From positions 124,001 to 188,000 of the forward strand of contig NZ_PVNH01000007.1 of NCBI RefSeq assembly GCF_003001955.1: a stretch of DNA of 64,000 nt, read 5' to 3'. The translations under genes and the position numbers were made by a program. The DNA is from Prauserella shujinwangii. Lineage in GTDB: Bacteria; Actinomycetota; Actinomycetes; Mycobacteriales; Pseudonocardiaceae. Each line of letters begins with the position of its first letter. The first letter of the stretch is position 1. Shown piece after piece: positions 46,151 through 54,929 of the stretch. The notes beneath the pieces were generated by a model, which was not told the origin of the DNA, ran no database searches, and saw only the letters and a program-made list of their open reading frames with translations.

Positions 46151-47068
46151 ATGGGATCGATCACCGACACGATCATCTCCGCCGCCGCGGCGCTGGCCGC
46201 GGGCCTGTGCCTGGCCGCCACCGGCCTGCTGCAGCAGCGCGCCGCCAGCGCCCGGCCGCAGCGGGAACAGTTCTCCCCGAGGCTGATCCTGTCGCTGGCC
46301 AAGGACAAGCGATGGCTCGCCGGCATCGCCACGGCGGTGGCCTCGTACGGGTTCCAGGCGATCGCGCTGGCGAAGGGACCGCTCGCGCTGGTGCAACCGC
46401 TGATCGTCTCGGAGATGCTGTTCGCGGTGCCGATCTCGGTGCGCCTGCGCGACGTGAAGCTGGGTGCCAGGGAGTGGCTGGCCGTCGGGGCCGTGGTGAC
46501 GGGGCTGGTGGTCGGCATCGTGTCCGCCTACCCGCGCCAGGGGGAGCCGCTGCCGCCGATCGAGCTGTGGGCCTACGCGCTGGGCGGGATCACGGTGCTC
46601 GCCACCGGCTCGGTCGTGACCGGGCGGCTGGTGCGGGGGCCCGCGCGGGCGTCGCTGTTCGCCTTCGCGGGCGCGTCGGTGATGGCGCTGCAGTCGTCGA
46701 TCTTCGCGGCGACGATCGCGTTGCTCGGCAAGGACGTGTGGGGGGCGTTCACGACCTGGCAGCCCTACGCGCTCATCGTCGTGAGCCTGCTCGGGATGTT
46801 CCTGGTGGAGAACTCCTACCAGGCGGGGCCCCTCGCCGCGAGCATGCCGGTGATGGACGCGACCCTGCCGCTGGTGTCGATCGCGCTCGGTGTCGGCCTG
46901 TTCGGGGAGACGGTGCGCACCGGGGCGCTCGCGCTCACCGGGACGTCGTTCGGGCTGGTACTGCTGCTCGTGGGCATCATCCTGCTCGACACGTCCCCGG
47001 TGGTGCGCAAGACACAGCGCATCGAGGAACGGGAACAGGAACGGACCGCCGAGCGCGAGGGCTCCTGA
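46151..47068 (+). CDS. DMT-superfamily-type membrane protein, paralogue of previous gene
   Basis: A 305-residue membrane protein, 8 bp after its paralogue. It repeats the layout: TIISAAAALAAGLCLAATGL, LLQQRAASARPQREQFSPRL (same LLQQRAA turn as GSVIQQRAA in the partner), WLAGIATAVASYGFQAIALA, PLALVQPLIVSEMLFAVPIS, EWLAVGAVVTGLVVGIVSAY, SLFAFAGASVMALQSSIFAA, YALIVVSLLGMFLVENSYQA and VMDATLPLVSIALGVGLFGE. The last 20 residues are charged. The QQRAA motif at the end of helix 1 is shared by both proteins and looks like a family mark. Function is unknown. A terminator hairpin follows. Confidence 0.8.
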   Translation: MGSITDTIISAAAALAAGLCLAATGLLQQRAASARPQREQFSPRLILSLAKDKRWLAGIATAVASYGFQAIALAKGPLALVQPLIVSEMLFAVPISVRLRDVKLGAREWLAVGAVVTGLVVGIVSAYPRQGEPLPPIELWAYALGGITVLATGSVVTGRLVRGPARASLFAFAGASVMALQSSIFAATIALLGKDVWGAFTTWQPYALIVVSLLGMFLVENSYQAGPLAASMPVMDATLPLVSIALGVGLFGETVRTGALALTGTSFGLVLLLVGIILLDTSPVVRKTQRIEEREQERTAEREGS

Positions 47069-47086
47069 GCACCCACCGCTACCCGT

Positions 47087-47139
47087 GCAGTGAAGGCCAC
47101 CTTGAGTGCGTCCAACGCACTCAAGGTGGCCTTCACTGC
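47087..47139. terminator. Perfect long hairpin, second copy of the gcagtgaaggccacc family
   Basis: GCAGTGAAGGCCACCTTGAG followed by TGCGT (47087-47111 region) pairs perfectly with CGCA and its complement up to 47139; the loop is only ccaa. It shares both the outer arms and the central gcgtccaacgcac with the element at 28268. Both copies lie between convergent genes. Confidence 0.8.
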
Positions 47140-47160
47140 TTCGCGGTCAGGGGTGAGGGG

Positions 47161-49311
47161 TCACCTCCCGATGTCGGACTGCTCGGCGGCCTTGATGATG
47201 CGGCGCTGCTCCTCCTTGGAGAGCACGTCGTCCGCCCTCAGGTCCCTGGTGACCTGCCGGACGTGCCGGACGAACTCCCGGTGGCCGGAGTAGTCGCCGT
47301 TCTCGTCGATCAGGTCGTTGATCGTGCACCCGTTACCCGTGTCCACGTTCGGCACGGTCGTGTCGTGACCGTCGATGACGACCGTGTCGCGGATGTCCGA
47401 GGCCGGGCAGGCGTCCCCTTCCTCGGCCACCACCGTGAACGTCAGCTTCCCGTCCGGAGAGCGATTCCCCTCCTGGTCGACCGCGTGGTAGAGCACCGTG
47501 TGGTCGCCCGGGGTGTTCACCACGAACGGCTCGCCGTAGGCGGTGTACGAGCCGCCGTCGAGGGAGTACCGGAGGAAACGCACCCCGGAGCCGGGGTCGC
47601 TGGCCGAGACGGTGACGGTGGCCATGCCGACGTAGTTCCACTGGTGGTTCTGGGGCCCGACGACCGAGGCCGAGACCTCCGGTGGCGTGGTGTCGCCCGG
47701 GTCCACCTCCACGACGGTGAAGCTCACCGACGCGATCTCGGAGGTGTTGCCCGCCTTGTCCGTGGCGCGGTAGCGCACGGTGTGCTCGCCGGGTTCGGAG
47801 ACGACCACGGGCTCGGTGTAGGGGCCGTACGAACCGTCGTCCACGGAGTACGACACGGTGTCCACACCGGATCCCGCGTCACTCGCGGACAGGGCGACGG
47901 TGGCGGTGCCGACATAGTTGCCGTTGTCGTCCTGGTCGCCGGTGACCTCGGCGGTGACCTCCGGCGGGGTGGTGTCCTCAGGTGCCGGTTCCACGATGGT
48001 GACGATCACGGAGCCGTCCTCGGACGTGTTGCCGGAGTTGTCGGTCGCCCGGTACGTGACCGTGTGGTCCCCGGCGCCTTCCAGCGTGATGGGACCGGTG
48101 TAGGGCTGGAATCCGCCACCGTCCACATCGTACTGAATGACGTTCACACCGGATCCGGCGTCGGTCGCGGACAGGGCGACGGTGGCGGTGCCGATGTAGT
48201 TGCCGTTGTCGTCCTGGTCGCCGGTGACCTCGGCGGTGACCTCCGGCGGGGTGGTGTCCTCGGGGTCCGGCGCCGTGATCGTGAAGGTCGTCGTGCCGGT
48301 CTCGGACGTGTTGCCGGAGTTGTCGGTCGCGCGGTAGGCGACCGTGTGCTCGCCCTCCTCCGTCACCTGCACCGGCTCGGTGTAGGCCTGGAAGCCCGCG
48401 CCGTCCAGGTCGTACTCGACGGTGGCGACACCGGAGCCGGCGTCCTGCGCGTCCAGGTTGACGGTGGCGGAACCGATGTAGTTGCCGTTGTCGTCCTGGT
48501 CGCCCGTGATCTGGGCGGTGACCTCCGGCGGGGTGGTGTCCTCGGACGAGGGTTCCACGACCCGGAACGGCGTGGAACCGGGCTCCGACGTGTTACCGGC
48601 CAGGTCGGTGGCGCGGTACTGCACCGTGTGGTCGCCCGGCTCGTCGACGGTCACCGGGCCGTCGTAGGGCCGGAACCCGGTGTCGTCGATCTCGTACTCG
48701 ATACTGTCCACACCGGAACCCGTGTCCTGGGCGTCCAGAGTGATCGTGGCCGAGCCGATGTAGTCGCCCTCGGCGTTCTGGTCGCCGGTGATCTGGGCGC
48801 TCACCTCGGGCGGGGTGGTGTCCTCGTTGCCGCCGTCCTCGGTGACCGTGAGCACGCCGGCCATCTCGCCGTGCCCGGGGATCGCGCAGTAGTACCGGTA
48901 CTTGCCGGGGGTGAGGTTCACCTGCACCTCGTGCCTGCCGCCGTTCGCGTCGAAGGGGCTCGCGACGATGTTCAGGTTGACGTCGGAGTTGTACTCCGGG
49001 TTCGAGGTGTCGAAGGTGAGCGTGTGGGACATCCCGGTCGTGTTGCCGGTCGCCTCGCTGTTCTCGAAGACGATCGTCGCCGGTCCCGCGGTGGCGGTGG
49101 TGGGAACCGAGGCGTACTCGGTCATGCTGTCGTCCGCGGTCCAGGTCAGCACCTGCTCCTGTGCCGCGGCGGTGGACTGGATTCCCTGCGGGGTCGCCGA
49201 CACCGGGACGAGCCACAGTGCGGCCAGTGCCGCGCTGAGCCCGGTGACCATCAGCGCACGCCCCGATCTCGGGCGGCGGCCCCGGACGGCCGCCAGTAAT
49301 CGCTGGATCAT
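47161..49311 (-). CDS. Secreted cupredoxin with five Ig-like repeats
   Basis: About 716 residues from ATG 49311, with GGAG 7 nt upstream. A signal sequence covers residues 1-40 (LMVTGLSAALAALWLVPVSA). Residues 50-155 are a cupredoxin with copper ligands visible as His96 (MSHTLTF), Cys142, His147 and Met150 (YYCAIPGHGEMAG). Five tandem Ig-like domains of about 94 residues follow, each beginning DTTPPEV and containing GSGV and HTV-x-Y-x-A-x-D. They match the OmpL47/bacterial Ig type. The last 56 residues are the module CTINDLIDENGDYSGHREFV...LSKEEQRRIIKAAEQSDIG shared with the next upstream gene. The protein is likely extracellular and may accept electrons from, or dock with, that enzyme. Confidence 0.85.
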   Translation of the reverse strand: MIQRLLAAVRGRRPRSGRALMVTGLSAALAALWLVPVSATPQGIQSTAAAQEQVLTWTADDSMTEYASVPTTATAGPATIVFENSEATGNTTGMSHTLTFDTSNPEYNSDVNLNIVASPFDANGGRHEVQVNLTPGKYRYYCAIPGHGEMAGVLTVTEDGGNEDTTPPEVSAQITGDQNAEGDYIGSATITLDAQDTGSGVDSIEYEIDDTGFRPYDGPVTVDEPGDHTVQYRATDLAGNTSEPGSTPFRVVEPSSEDTTPPEVTAQITGDQDDNGNYIGSATVNLDAQDAGSGVATVEYDLDGAGFQAYTEPVQVTEEGEHTVAYRATDNSGNTSETGTTTFTITAPDPEDTTPPEVTAEVTGDQDDNGNYIGTATVALSATDAGSGVNVIQYDVDGGGFQPYTGPITLEGAGDHTVTYRATDNSGNTSEDGSVIVTIVEPAPEDTTPPEVTAEVTGDQDDNGNYVGTATVALSASDAGSGVDTVSYSVDDGSYGPYTEPVVVSEPGEHTVRYRATDKAGNTSEIASVSFTVVEVDPGDTTPPEVSASVVGPQNHQWNYVGMATVTVSASDPGSGVRFLRYSLDGGSYTAYGEPFVVNTPGDHTVLYHAVDQEGNRSPDGKLTFTVVAEEGDACPASDIRDTVVIDGHDTTVPNVDTGNGCTINDLIDENGDYSGHREFVRHVRQVTRDLRADDVLSKEEQRRIIKAAEQSDIGR

Positions 49312-49366
49312 CAGAATTCTCCACTCCTCGTGGTGCGGGCCGCGTGAGCGGCGCCCGCGGTCTCGG

Positions 49367-49412
49367 CCGGGGCGGTGCGGACGGTCGTCGGCGGCCGTCC
49401 GCACCGCCCCGG
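49367..49412 (-). terminator. Perfect 18-bp hairpin between the two module-sharing genes
   Basis: CCGGGGCGGTGCGGACGG (49367-49384) pairs perfectly with 49395-49412 around a 10-nt loop. It lies 7 bp past the stop of the 1342-residue gene and 56 bp before the start of the cupredoxin gene, in the same direction. It could end transcription or allow partial read-through. Confidence 0.6.
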
Positions 49413-49418
49413 CAGCCG

Positions 49419-52400
49419 TCAGAGCTGCCGCACCCGGATGTTGCGGAACTCGATCAGGTCGTTGTCGCCGTGGTTCTGCAACCCGATGTACCCGCTGATG
49501 AACTGGCGCAGGTCGGTCGAGGGGTCACTGGCACGCGACGACTGCTTGCCCGGGGTGTTGTCGAACTCGTTGATCACCTTGCCGTTGCGGATGATCGTGT
49601 AGTGCTGCCCGACGACCCGGATCTCGTAGTCGTTCCACTGGTTCTTCGGCGTCACTCCGGCCCGGCCGTGGTAGACCTGGTCGAAGTTGTAGATCGACCC
49701 GGTCTTCTGCGGCTCACCGGACTCCCCGTCGTAGATCTGCACCTCGTGCCCGCAGTAGATCGCCACCCATGCCTGCGAGTCGCGGGCGGAGCCACGCGTG
49801 CCGCAGCTGCTGCCGGGACGCTGGTCGAGCGGTGTCCTCGGGTCGGGGAACCGCACGAACACGCCGCTGTTCGCGCGATGACCCTCGGGGGCGATGTCCC
49901 GGAACTGCAGCTTCAGCGAGAAGTCACCGAACGCCTCCGCCGAGTACCAGAGCATGCCGAGCCCGCCCTGCGATCGGATGGACCCGTCCGGCCGCAGCTC
50001 GAAGCGCCCGCCGGGGGCCTGCTGCCAGCCGTCGAGGGACTCCTCCGTGCCGTCGAAGAGCGCCTCGTACCCGCGGTCGCCCTCCTTGCCGATGTCCGAC
50101 TGGCGGGCGGCCCTGACGAGCGTGTTGCGCTCCTTCTTGCTGAGCACGCCGTCCTGCTGCAGCTGGCCGGTCACGTCCCGCACGTGGTCGACGAACGCGC
50201 CGTGGCCGGGCCAGGTGCTCTCGTCGTCGATCAGGTCGTCGATCGTGCAGCTGCCCGCGGCCGTCCGGTTGGGCACGCCGGTGTCGGTGTCGCGGAAGTC
50301 GACGTTCTCGCCCTTGTCCGGCACCGCGCAGTCCACGGTGACGTCGACCTTCTTCGTCGCCTTCTCTCCGTCGGCGTAGGTCACGGTCAGGGTGGCCGTG
50401 TACTCGCCGACCGCGGCGTAGGTGTGCCGCGGGTTGGCTTCCGTCGACGTGGCGCCGTCGCCGAAGTCCCAGTGGTACGACACGCCACCGGAACGGGCGC
50501 CGTTGAACCCGATGGTCAGCGGCTTGTTCTGCACCGCGGTCGCCTTCGCGGTGGGCGCGGGCGTGGCAGGCCCGCCCTGGTAGGTGACGCGGATCAGCTT
50601 CTGGTTGTCGTCCAGGCTGAAGAACCCGCCCGCGTAGTCGAGCAGGTACAGCGCGCCGTCCGGGCCGAACTTGGCGTCCATCCAGCTCTGCAGCTCGTTG
50701 CTGTCGCCGCCGGCCCGGATGATGTGCCGCAGCGACTCGCCGAAGGCCGGTGGCGCGTGCTCAGCGACCTTGCCGGGGTCCACGGTGACCGCGACCCGGT
50801 TCTGCGGGTTGGACTGGTCGCCGAGGAACCACTTGTTGTCCCAGTACTCCGGCCACGCCACGCCGGAGTCCGTGTTCACCTGGGAGCGGTGGTAGGTGGG
50901 GCCGTCCATGATGGCCTGCCCGCCGCCCCTGAGGTAGGGCTGGGTGTAGGTGGCGTCCTCCTTCTTGTAGGTGGGCACGCCGCTGCCGTCGTCCCGCGGC
51001 GGGAACACCGGGCCACCGCCGCCCGGCGAGTACCAGATCATGTTGTCCCGCACCGGGGGCAGGTCCACCAGTCCGGTGTTGCGCGGCGAGGTGTTCTTCG
51101 GGTTGTCGCAGTCGTACCACCCGGTCAGCACGTTGGGGTCGGTGTTGCTGCGGTCGCGGTACGGCTGCCGGTTGCCCATGCAGTACGGCCAGCCCTGGTT
51201 CCCCGCGGACGTGATGATCGTCGCGGTCTCGTACTTCGCCGGTCCCAGCTCGGGGTTCGGTTCGAAGGCGTCCGGGCCGACCCAGGCGGCGGTCAGCCAG
51301 TCGTTCTTCTTGTCGTAGTGCAGCCGGGCGATGTTGCGCACGCCCATCACGTAGATCTCCGGCCGGGTCTTGTCCCCGGGGTCGTCGGCCTCGGGGAACA
51401 GGTTGCCCTCGGGGATCGTGTACGTGCCGTCGTCCTCGGGATGGATCCGCAGGATCTTGCCGTTCAGGTCGTTGGTGTTACCCGACGTGCGCCGGGCGTC
51501 CTGGAACGACAGTCCCTTGTAGTCCTTCTCCCAGTTGTTGCCCGAGTACCCGTTGGAGCCCTGCGAGGAGTTGTTGTCACCCGAGCCGATGTAGAGGTTG
51601 CCCTCGTTGTCGAAGGTCATCCCGCCGCCGGCGTGGCAGCAGCTGTGGATCTGGGCGTCCCACTGCAGCAGGTCCTTGCGGGTCGCCTTGTCGATCGACT
51701 GCTTCCCGAAGTCGTAGGTGAACCTGGAGATGGTGCGCTTGCCGATCCGCTTGTCCCGGTCGATGGACTCGTGCGGCATCCAGTAGACGTAGATCCAGCC
51801 GTTCTCCGCGAAGTCCGGGTCGAGCGCGATGCCGACGAGGCCTTCCTCGTTCTTGACGAGCTCGCCACCGCTGCCGCGGTTGCCCATGACGTCGAGGGTC
51901 GTCAGGAGCTTGACCTTCTTCGTCTCCGGATCCCACTGGTGGATCGTTCCGCAGCCGAGACCGACGTTCGGGTCCTCCCACGACACGATGGGGCCGGACG
52001 GGCACGCCGCCTTGCCGACGTAGAACACCGTGCCGTCGGGCGCGATCGTCAGGCCGTGCGGCTCGCCGATCTGGTCGAGCTGACCCTCCTGGTTCTCCGC
52101 GGTGAGCCGCTCGATCTCGTAGTTCGAGCCGATCGTGGCCTGGCAGTCGCCGCGGACCACGCCGGTCGTCCACTGGAGCGCGCCGAGCAGGTGCGTGCGG
52201 AACCGCGGCTCCCCGTAGCTGCCGTCGGTGCCGCCCATGCCGGTGTAGAAGGACCGGCCACCTTCGTAGTCGCGGCACCAGGAGATCGGGTGGAACGGCC
52301 CGTTCGCGCCCTCACCCGGGTCGTAGGTGTGCTCCTGCACCTGCGCGACCGTGTGGACCTCACCGATCGGGTTGGGCGACCAGTTGAGCCACCGGTCGGA

Positions 52401-53447
52401 CCGGGTCCAGGTCAGCGGGAGTCCTTCGTTCGCCGGATGCTGCCGGTCGACCACGCTGACCGTGGCCTCCTGCACCTCGACCTCCGGCGGCGGCTCGGTC
52501 GACTCGCCCGCGAACAGCTGTAGCTCGGCGAGCTGGGTCAGGCCGTCGCCGCTGTTGGCGGTGATGTCGAGCTGGTAGTGCTGGTAGGGCTCGGTGTTGC
52601 CGTCGATGCGGTAGTCGCGGGTCTGGAAGCGGTCCGGGAAATCCTGGTTCGACCGGCTGTCCAGGTCGGTCCAGTTCTGCCCGTCGGCCGATCCGCGCAG
52701 GGTCCAGTCCTTGGGGTCCCGGCCGGCGAAATCGTTGGCCGAGGTGAGCGCGTACTGGGAGATCACGGCGGGTTCCGCGAGCCGCATCGTGATCGTCGCC
52801 GTCGGCTCGAACGCCAGCCACTTGGTGCTGGTGTCCCCGTCCGCCAGGTTGACCGCGATCTCGTTGGGCGGGTTCTCCGCGGAGGCGGTGACCTCGGCGA
52901 CCTCGGCGGGATCGGGCAGGTTGCCGACGGGCCGTGTGCCGATCAGGCCGGTGAACCATTCGGAACGTTCCTGAGCGCGGGCGGCGTCGCGGATGCCGAG
53001 GAACCCGCCGCCGTCGCGGACGTACTCCTTGAGGGCGTTCTCCTGGCCCGACGTGAGCTCCTTGCCCTGTGCCGAGAGGAAGACCACGCCGCGGTACTTG
53101 CCGAGGTTCTTCGCCGTGAAGACGGCGGGGTCCGTCGACGCGTCGACGGTGAAGCCGTGCTGTGCCCCCAGTTCCTCGATCGTCGCCGTGGCCTTGGCGA
53201 CGGGGTCGTCCTGCGCCGCCGGGTCGCCGTGGAAGACCAGCACGCGCACGGCGCTCGGCTCTTCCGCCGTCTGGGCGGCGCGTGCCTGGTCGCCGGACCG
53301 CCCTGGCCCGGATGGCTGGCCGAGCGCCGGTGCGGCCATCAGGCCGACCGTGAGCGCGGCGCTCGTGGCCAGGATCAGCGTGCGGTGCAGCGGATTCGGC
53401 CGTGCCCGCCCACCGCCGCGCGGGCGTAAGAGTCCTCTTCGTCCCAT
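49419..53447 (-). CDS. Secreted multidomain ThuA / discoidin / sorbosone dehydrogenase / PKD / DUF1080 protein
   Basis: A 1342-residue exported protein from ATG 53447 with GGAG 5 nt before it. A signal peptide ends near residue 43. ThuA domain: first part residues 66-175 (VRVLVFHGDPAAQDDPVAKA), interrupted by an F5/8-type (discoidin) domain at about 185-325 (LADGDTSTKWLAFEP, YQHYQLDITANSGDG), then the rest (about 335-440; RQHPANEGLPLTW, FYTGMGGTDGSY). A glucose/sorbosone-dehydrogenase beta-propeller spans about 450-960 (EPHGLTIAPDGTVFY, LVGIALDPDFAENGWIYVYW, GNLYIGSGDNN). A PKD domain (about 965-1050; YHWDFGDGATS), the shared helical module (about 1066-1120) and a DUF1080 domain (1125-1342) follow. 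It probably binds and oxidises carbohydrate outside the cell. Confidence 0.88.
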   Translation of the reverse strand: MGRRGLLRPRGGGRARPNPLHRTLILATSAALTVGLMAAPALGQPSGPGRSGDQARAAQTAEEPSAVRVLVFHGDPAAQDDPVAKATATIEELGAQHGFTVDASTDPAVFTAKNLGKYRGVVFLSAQGKELTSGQENALKEYVRDGGGFLGIRDAARAQERSEWFTGLIGTRPVGNLPDPAEVAEVTASAENPPNEIAVNLADGDTSTKWLAFEPTATITMRLAEPAVISQYALTSANDFAGRDPKDWTLRGSADGQNWTDLDSRSNQDFPDRFQTRDYRIDGNTEPYQHYQLDITANSGDGLTQLAELQLFAGESTEPPPEVEVQEATVSVVDRQHPANEGLPLTWTRSDRWLNWSPNPIGEVHTVAQVQEHTYDPGEGANGPFHPISWCRDYEGGRSFYTGMGGTDGSYGEPRFRTHLLGALQWTTGVVRGDCQATIGSNYEIERLTAENQEGQLDQIGEPHGLTIAPDGTVFYVGKAACPSGPIVSWEDPNVGLGCGTIHQWDPETKKVKLLTTLDVMGNRGSGGELVKNEEGLVGIALDPDFAENGWIYVYWMPHESIDRDKRIGKRTISRFTYDFGKQSIDKATRKDLLQWDAQIHSCCHAGGGMTFDNEGNLYIGSGDNNSSQGSNGYSGNNWEKDYKGLSFQDARRTSGNTNDLNGKILRIHPEDDGTYTIPEGNLFPEADDPGDKTRPEIYVMGVRNIARLHYDKKNDWLTAAWVGPDAFEPNPELGPAKYETATIITSAGNQGWPYCMGNRQPYRDRSNTDPNVLTGWYDCDNPKNTSPRNTGLVDLPPVRDNMIWYSPGGGGPVFPPRDDGSGVPTYKKEDATYTQPYLRGGGQAIMDGPTYHRSQVNTDSGVAWPEYWDNKWFLGDQSNPQNRVAVTVDPGKVAEHAPPAFGESLRHIIRAGGDSNELQSWMDAKFGPDGALYLLDYAGGFFSLDDNQKLIRVTYQGGPATPAPTAKATAVQNKPLTIGFNGARSGGVSYHWDFGDGATSTEANPRHTYAAVGEYTATLTVTYADGEKATKKVDVTVDCAVPDKGENVDFRDTDTGVPNRTAAGSCTIDDLIDDESTWPGHGAFVDHVRDVTGQLQQDGVLSKKERNTLVRAARQSDIGKEGDRGYEALFDGTEESLDGWQQAPGGRFELRPDGSIRSQGGLGMLWYSAEAFGDFSLKLQFRDIAPEGHRANSGVFVRFPDPRTPLDQRPGSSCGTRGSARDSQAWVAIYCGHEVQIYDGESGEPQKTGSIYNFDQVYHGRAGVTPKNQWNDYEIRVVGQHYTIIRNGKVINEFDNTPGKQSSRASDPSTDLRQFISGYIGLQNHGDNDLIEFRNIRVRQL

Positions 53448-53477
53448 GCCTGCTCCTTCATCGTGATGTGGCCCGGA

Positions 53478-54476
53478 CTAGTGGTTGTGGAAGCGGTCGA
53501 TCGCGTCCTGCGCGCCGGGCGGCATGCTGCCGTCGGCGTTGCGGACCAGGAAGATGCCCGCCATGCCCTGGTCAGAGTGGTTCTGGACGTGGCAGTGGTA
53601 CATCCACGCACCGGGGCCGACGCCCTCGCCCGCGATGACCTGGAAGCCGAACGAGCTGCCCGGGTTGAGGTCCTTGTTGTCGACGACGGGTGTCGGGTCG
53701 TCCGGACCACTGAGGAAGCCGGTCCGGTTGTCCGCCCAGCGGTGTGCGTGCAGGTGGAAGGTGTGGAAGAAGTCGCCGTGCCCGATCGCGACGAACTCCA
53801 CGCGTTCCCCGTGCCGTGCCTCGAACATCGGGGTGTGCGGCGCCATCCTGTTGTTGATGTGCATGCCGTTGAAGACCACGGTGAACTGGCGGTCTGGGAG
53901 GAGGTCGCCCTCGCGGCGCACGATCAGCGCGCCGTACAGGCCGCGGACCAGTCCCTGAGTGCCGTGCGGGGTGCCCATCGCATGGTCGTGGTAGTGCCAG
54001 TAGCCCGCGCTGCCGGGCATCCAGACACCGTTGCGCTTGAACGGCTCGCGGGTGCGCCAGACGTAGCGCTTGGTCTCCCCGGGCAGGTTGAACGAGGCGT
54101 TCATCGGGCTGCCGTCGGAGTCCACGCTGTAGTCCACGCCGTGCGGGTGGATCGACAGCCGGTGGTCGGTGTTGTTCACCAGGTCGATCTCGAGGGTGTC
54201 GCCCTCGTACATCTCGAGGACCGGTCCGGGGACCGTGGCCCCGCCCGGCCGGAGGCCGTAGCCGATGTCGCCGCTGGGCAGCTCCTCGGCGTACATCGTG
54301 ATGCGGCGAGTCTCGCCCTGGCGCTGTCTGCGGTTGCCCGGCGCGGCGGCGGCGGGAGCGGCACCGAGCCCCACGCCGATCGCGGGAGCGACGACACCCA
54401 CCGCGGCACCGGCGAGCATCGACCGTCTGGACAGTGCCTGGCGAGGCGGTTCCTCCTGAAGGCGTTCGTCGGTCAT
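53478..54476 (-). CDS. Two-domain multicopper oxidase (small laccase type), Tat-exported
   Basis: A 332-residue enzyme with a Tat signal ([20 protein letters not shown]). It has two cupredoxin domains and all four copper motifs: HPHGV at 110, HYHDH at 161, HTFHLHAH at 238 and [12 protein letters not shown] at 294, the last with the type-1 Cys, His and Met. Length and spacing match the two-domain laccases of Streptomyces, which form trimers. The enzyme reduces oxygen to water while oxidising phenols or metals. It is 30 bp upstream of the ThuA/sorbosone-dehydrogenase gene and heads the cluster, so it may be the terminal oxidase of a secreted chain through the cupredoxin. Confidence 0.93.
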   Translation of the reverse strand: MTDERLQEEPPRQALSRRSMLAGAAVGVVAPAIGVGLGAAPAAAAPGNRRQRQGETRRITMYAEELPSGDIGYGLRPGGATVPGPVLEMYEGDTLEIDLVNNTDHRLSIHPHGVDYSVDSDGSPMNASFNLPGETKRYVWRTREPFKRNGVWMPGSAGYWHYHDHAMGTPHGTQGLVRGLYGALIVRREGDLLPDRQFTVVFNGMHINNRMAPHTPMFEARHGERVEFVAIGHGDFFHTFHLHAHRWADNRTGFLSGPDDPTPVVDNKDLNPGSSFGFQVIAGEGVGPGAWMYHCHVQNHSDQGMAGIFLVRNADGSMPPGAQDAIDRFHNH

Positions 54477-54746
54477 GCGTCTCCATTCGGTCTTCCCCGG
54501 GCACCGGCTCGGGGACCAGCGGCGGCCTGCCCGGAACCGGGCGGCCGGAAGGGACAGATTTGTCCGAAGAGGACTTTCGGCGCGCCGGCCGTCGGGAGGG
54601 CCCGCGCGGAGGGAGGTGTCGTCGTGGCGTCGCAGGGCCGGGCCGAAGCGCCGGTGGTGCTTCGCGTCAGCCTTCGCGTCGTTGCACCCACGCTGCCTCG
54701 CCTCCCAGTGCCGAGGATCCGCGATGGCACGTTAATTACTTTTGGT

Positions 54747-54812
54747 CCGTACGTAAATATCTAAGGTCGATATGACCGTACTTATGCTGCGTTGAGACAG
54801 AAGTATGTACGG
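54747..54812. promoter_or_regulatory. AT-rich regulatory region with CCGTAC repeats
   Basis: The 450-bp gap 54477-54929 contains no gene. Its centre (54730-54815) is much less GC-rich than the genome. CCGTAC occurs at 54747 and 54776, with the inverse GTACGG at 54807; spacings are 29 and 31 bp, close to three helical turns. It lies 270-336 bp upstream of the laccase start and about 120 bp from the Nudix start. A regulator-binding region or promoter is likely; the protein is unknown. Confidence 0.4.
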
Positions 54813-54929
54813 CTAACGGAGTAACGACGGCGGCCGAGAGGCCGTAAGGGATGCCGGTGGCTCACTGGCCGCGAACGCGGTTGTAATTGATGAGACAGCC
54901 GTCGCCGGGAGCGGCTACGGTGCCGGGCC

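Noticed and set aside
47640-48830. Near-identical DNA repeats as a mobile element or assembly duplication
   Set aside because: They are in-frame repeats of about 94 codons that encode Ig-like domains and have diverged at many positions, so they are ordinary domain repeats.
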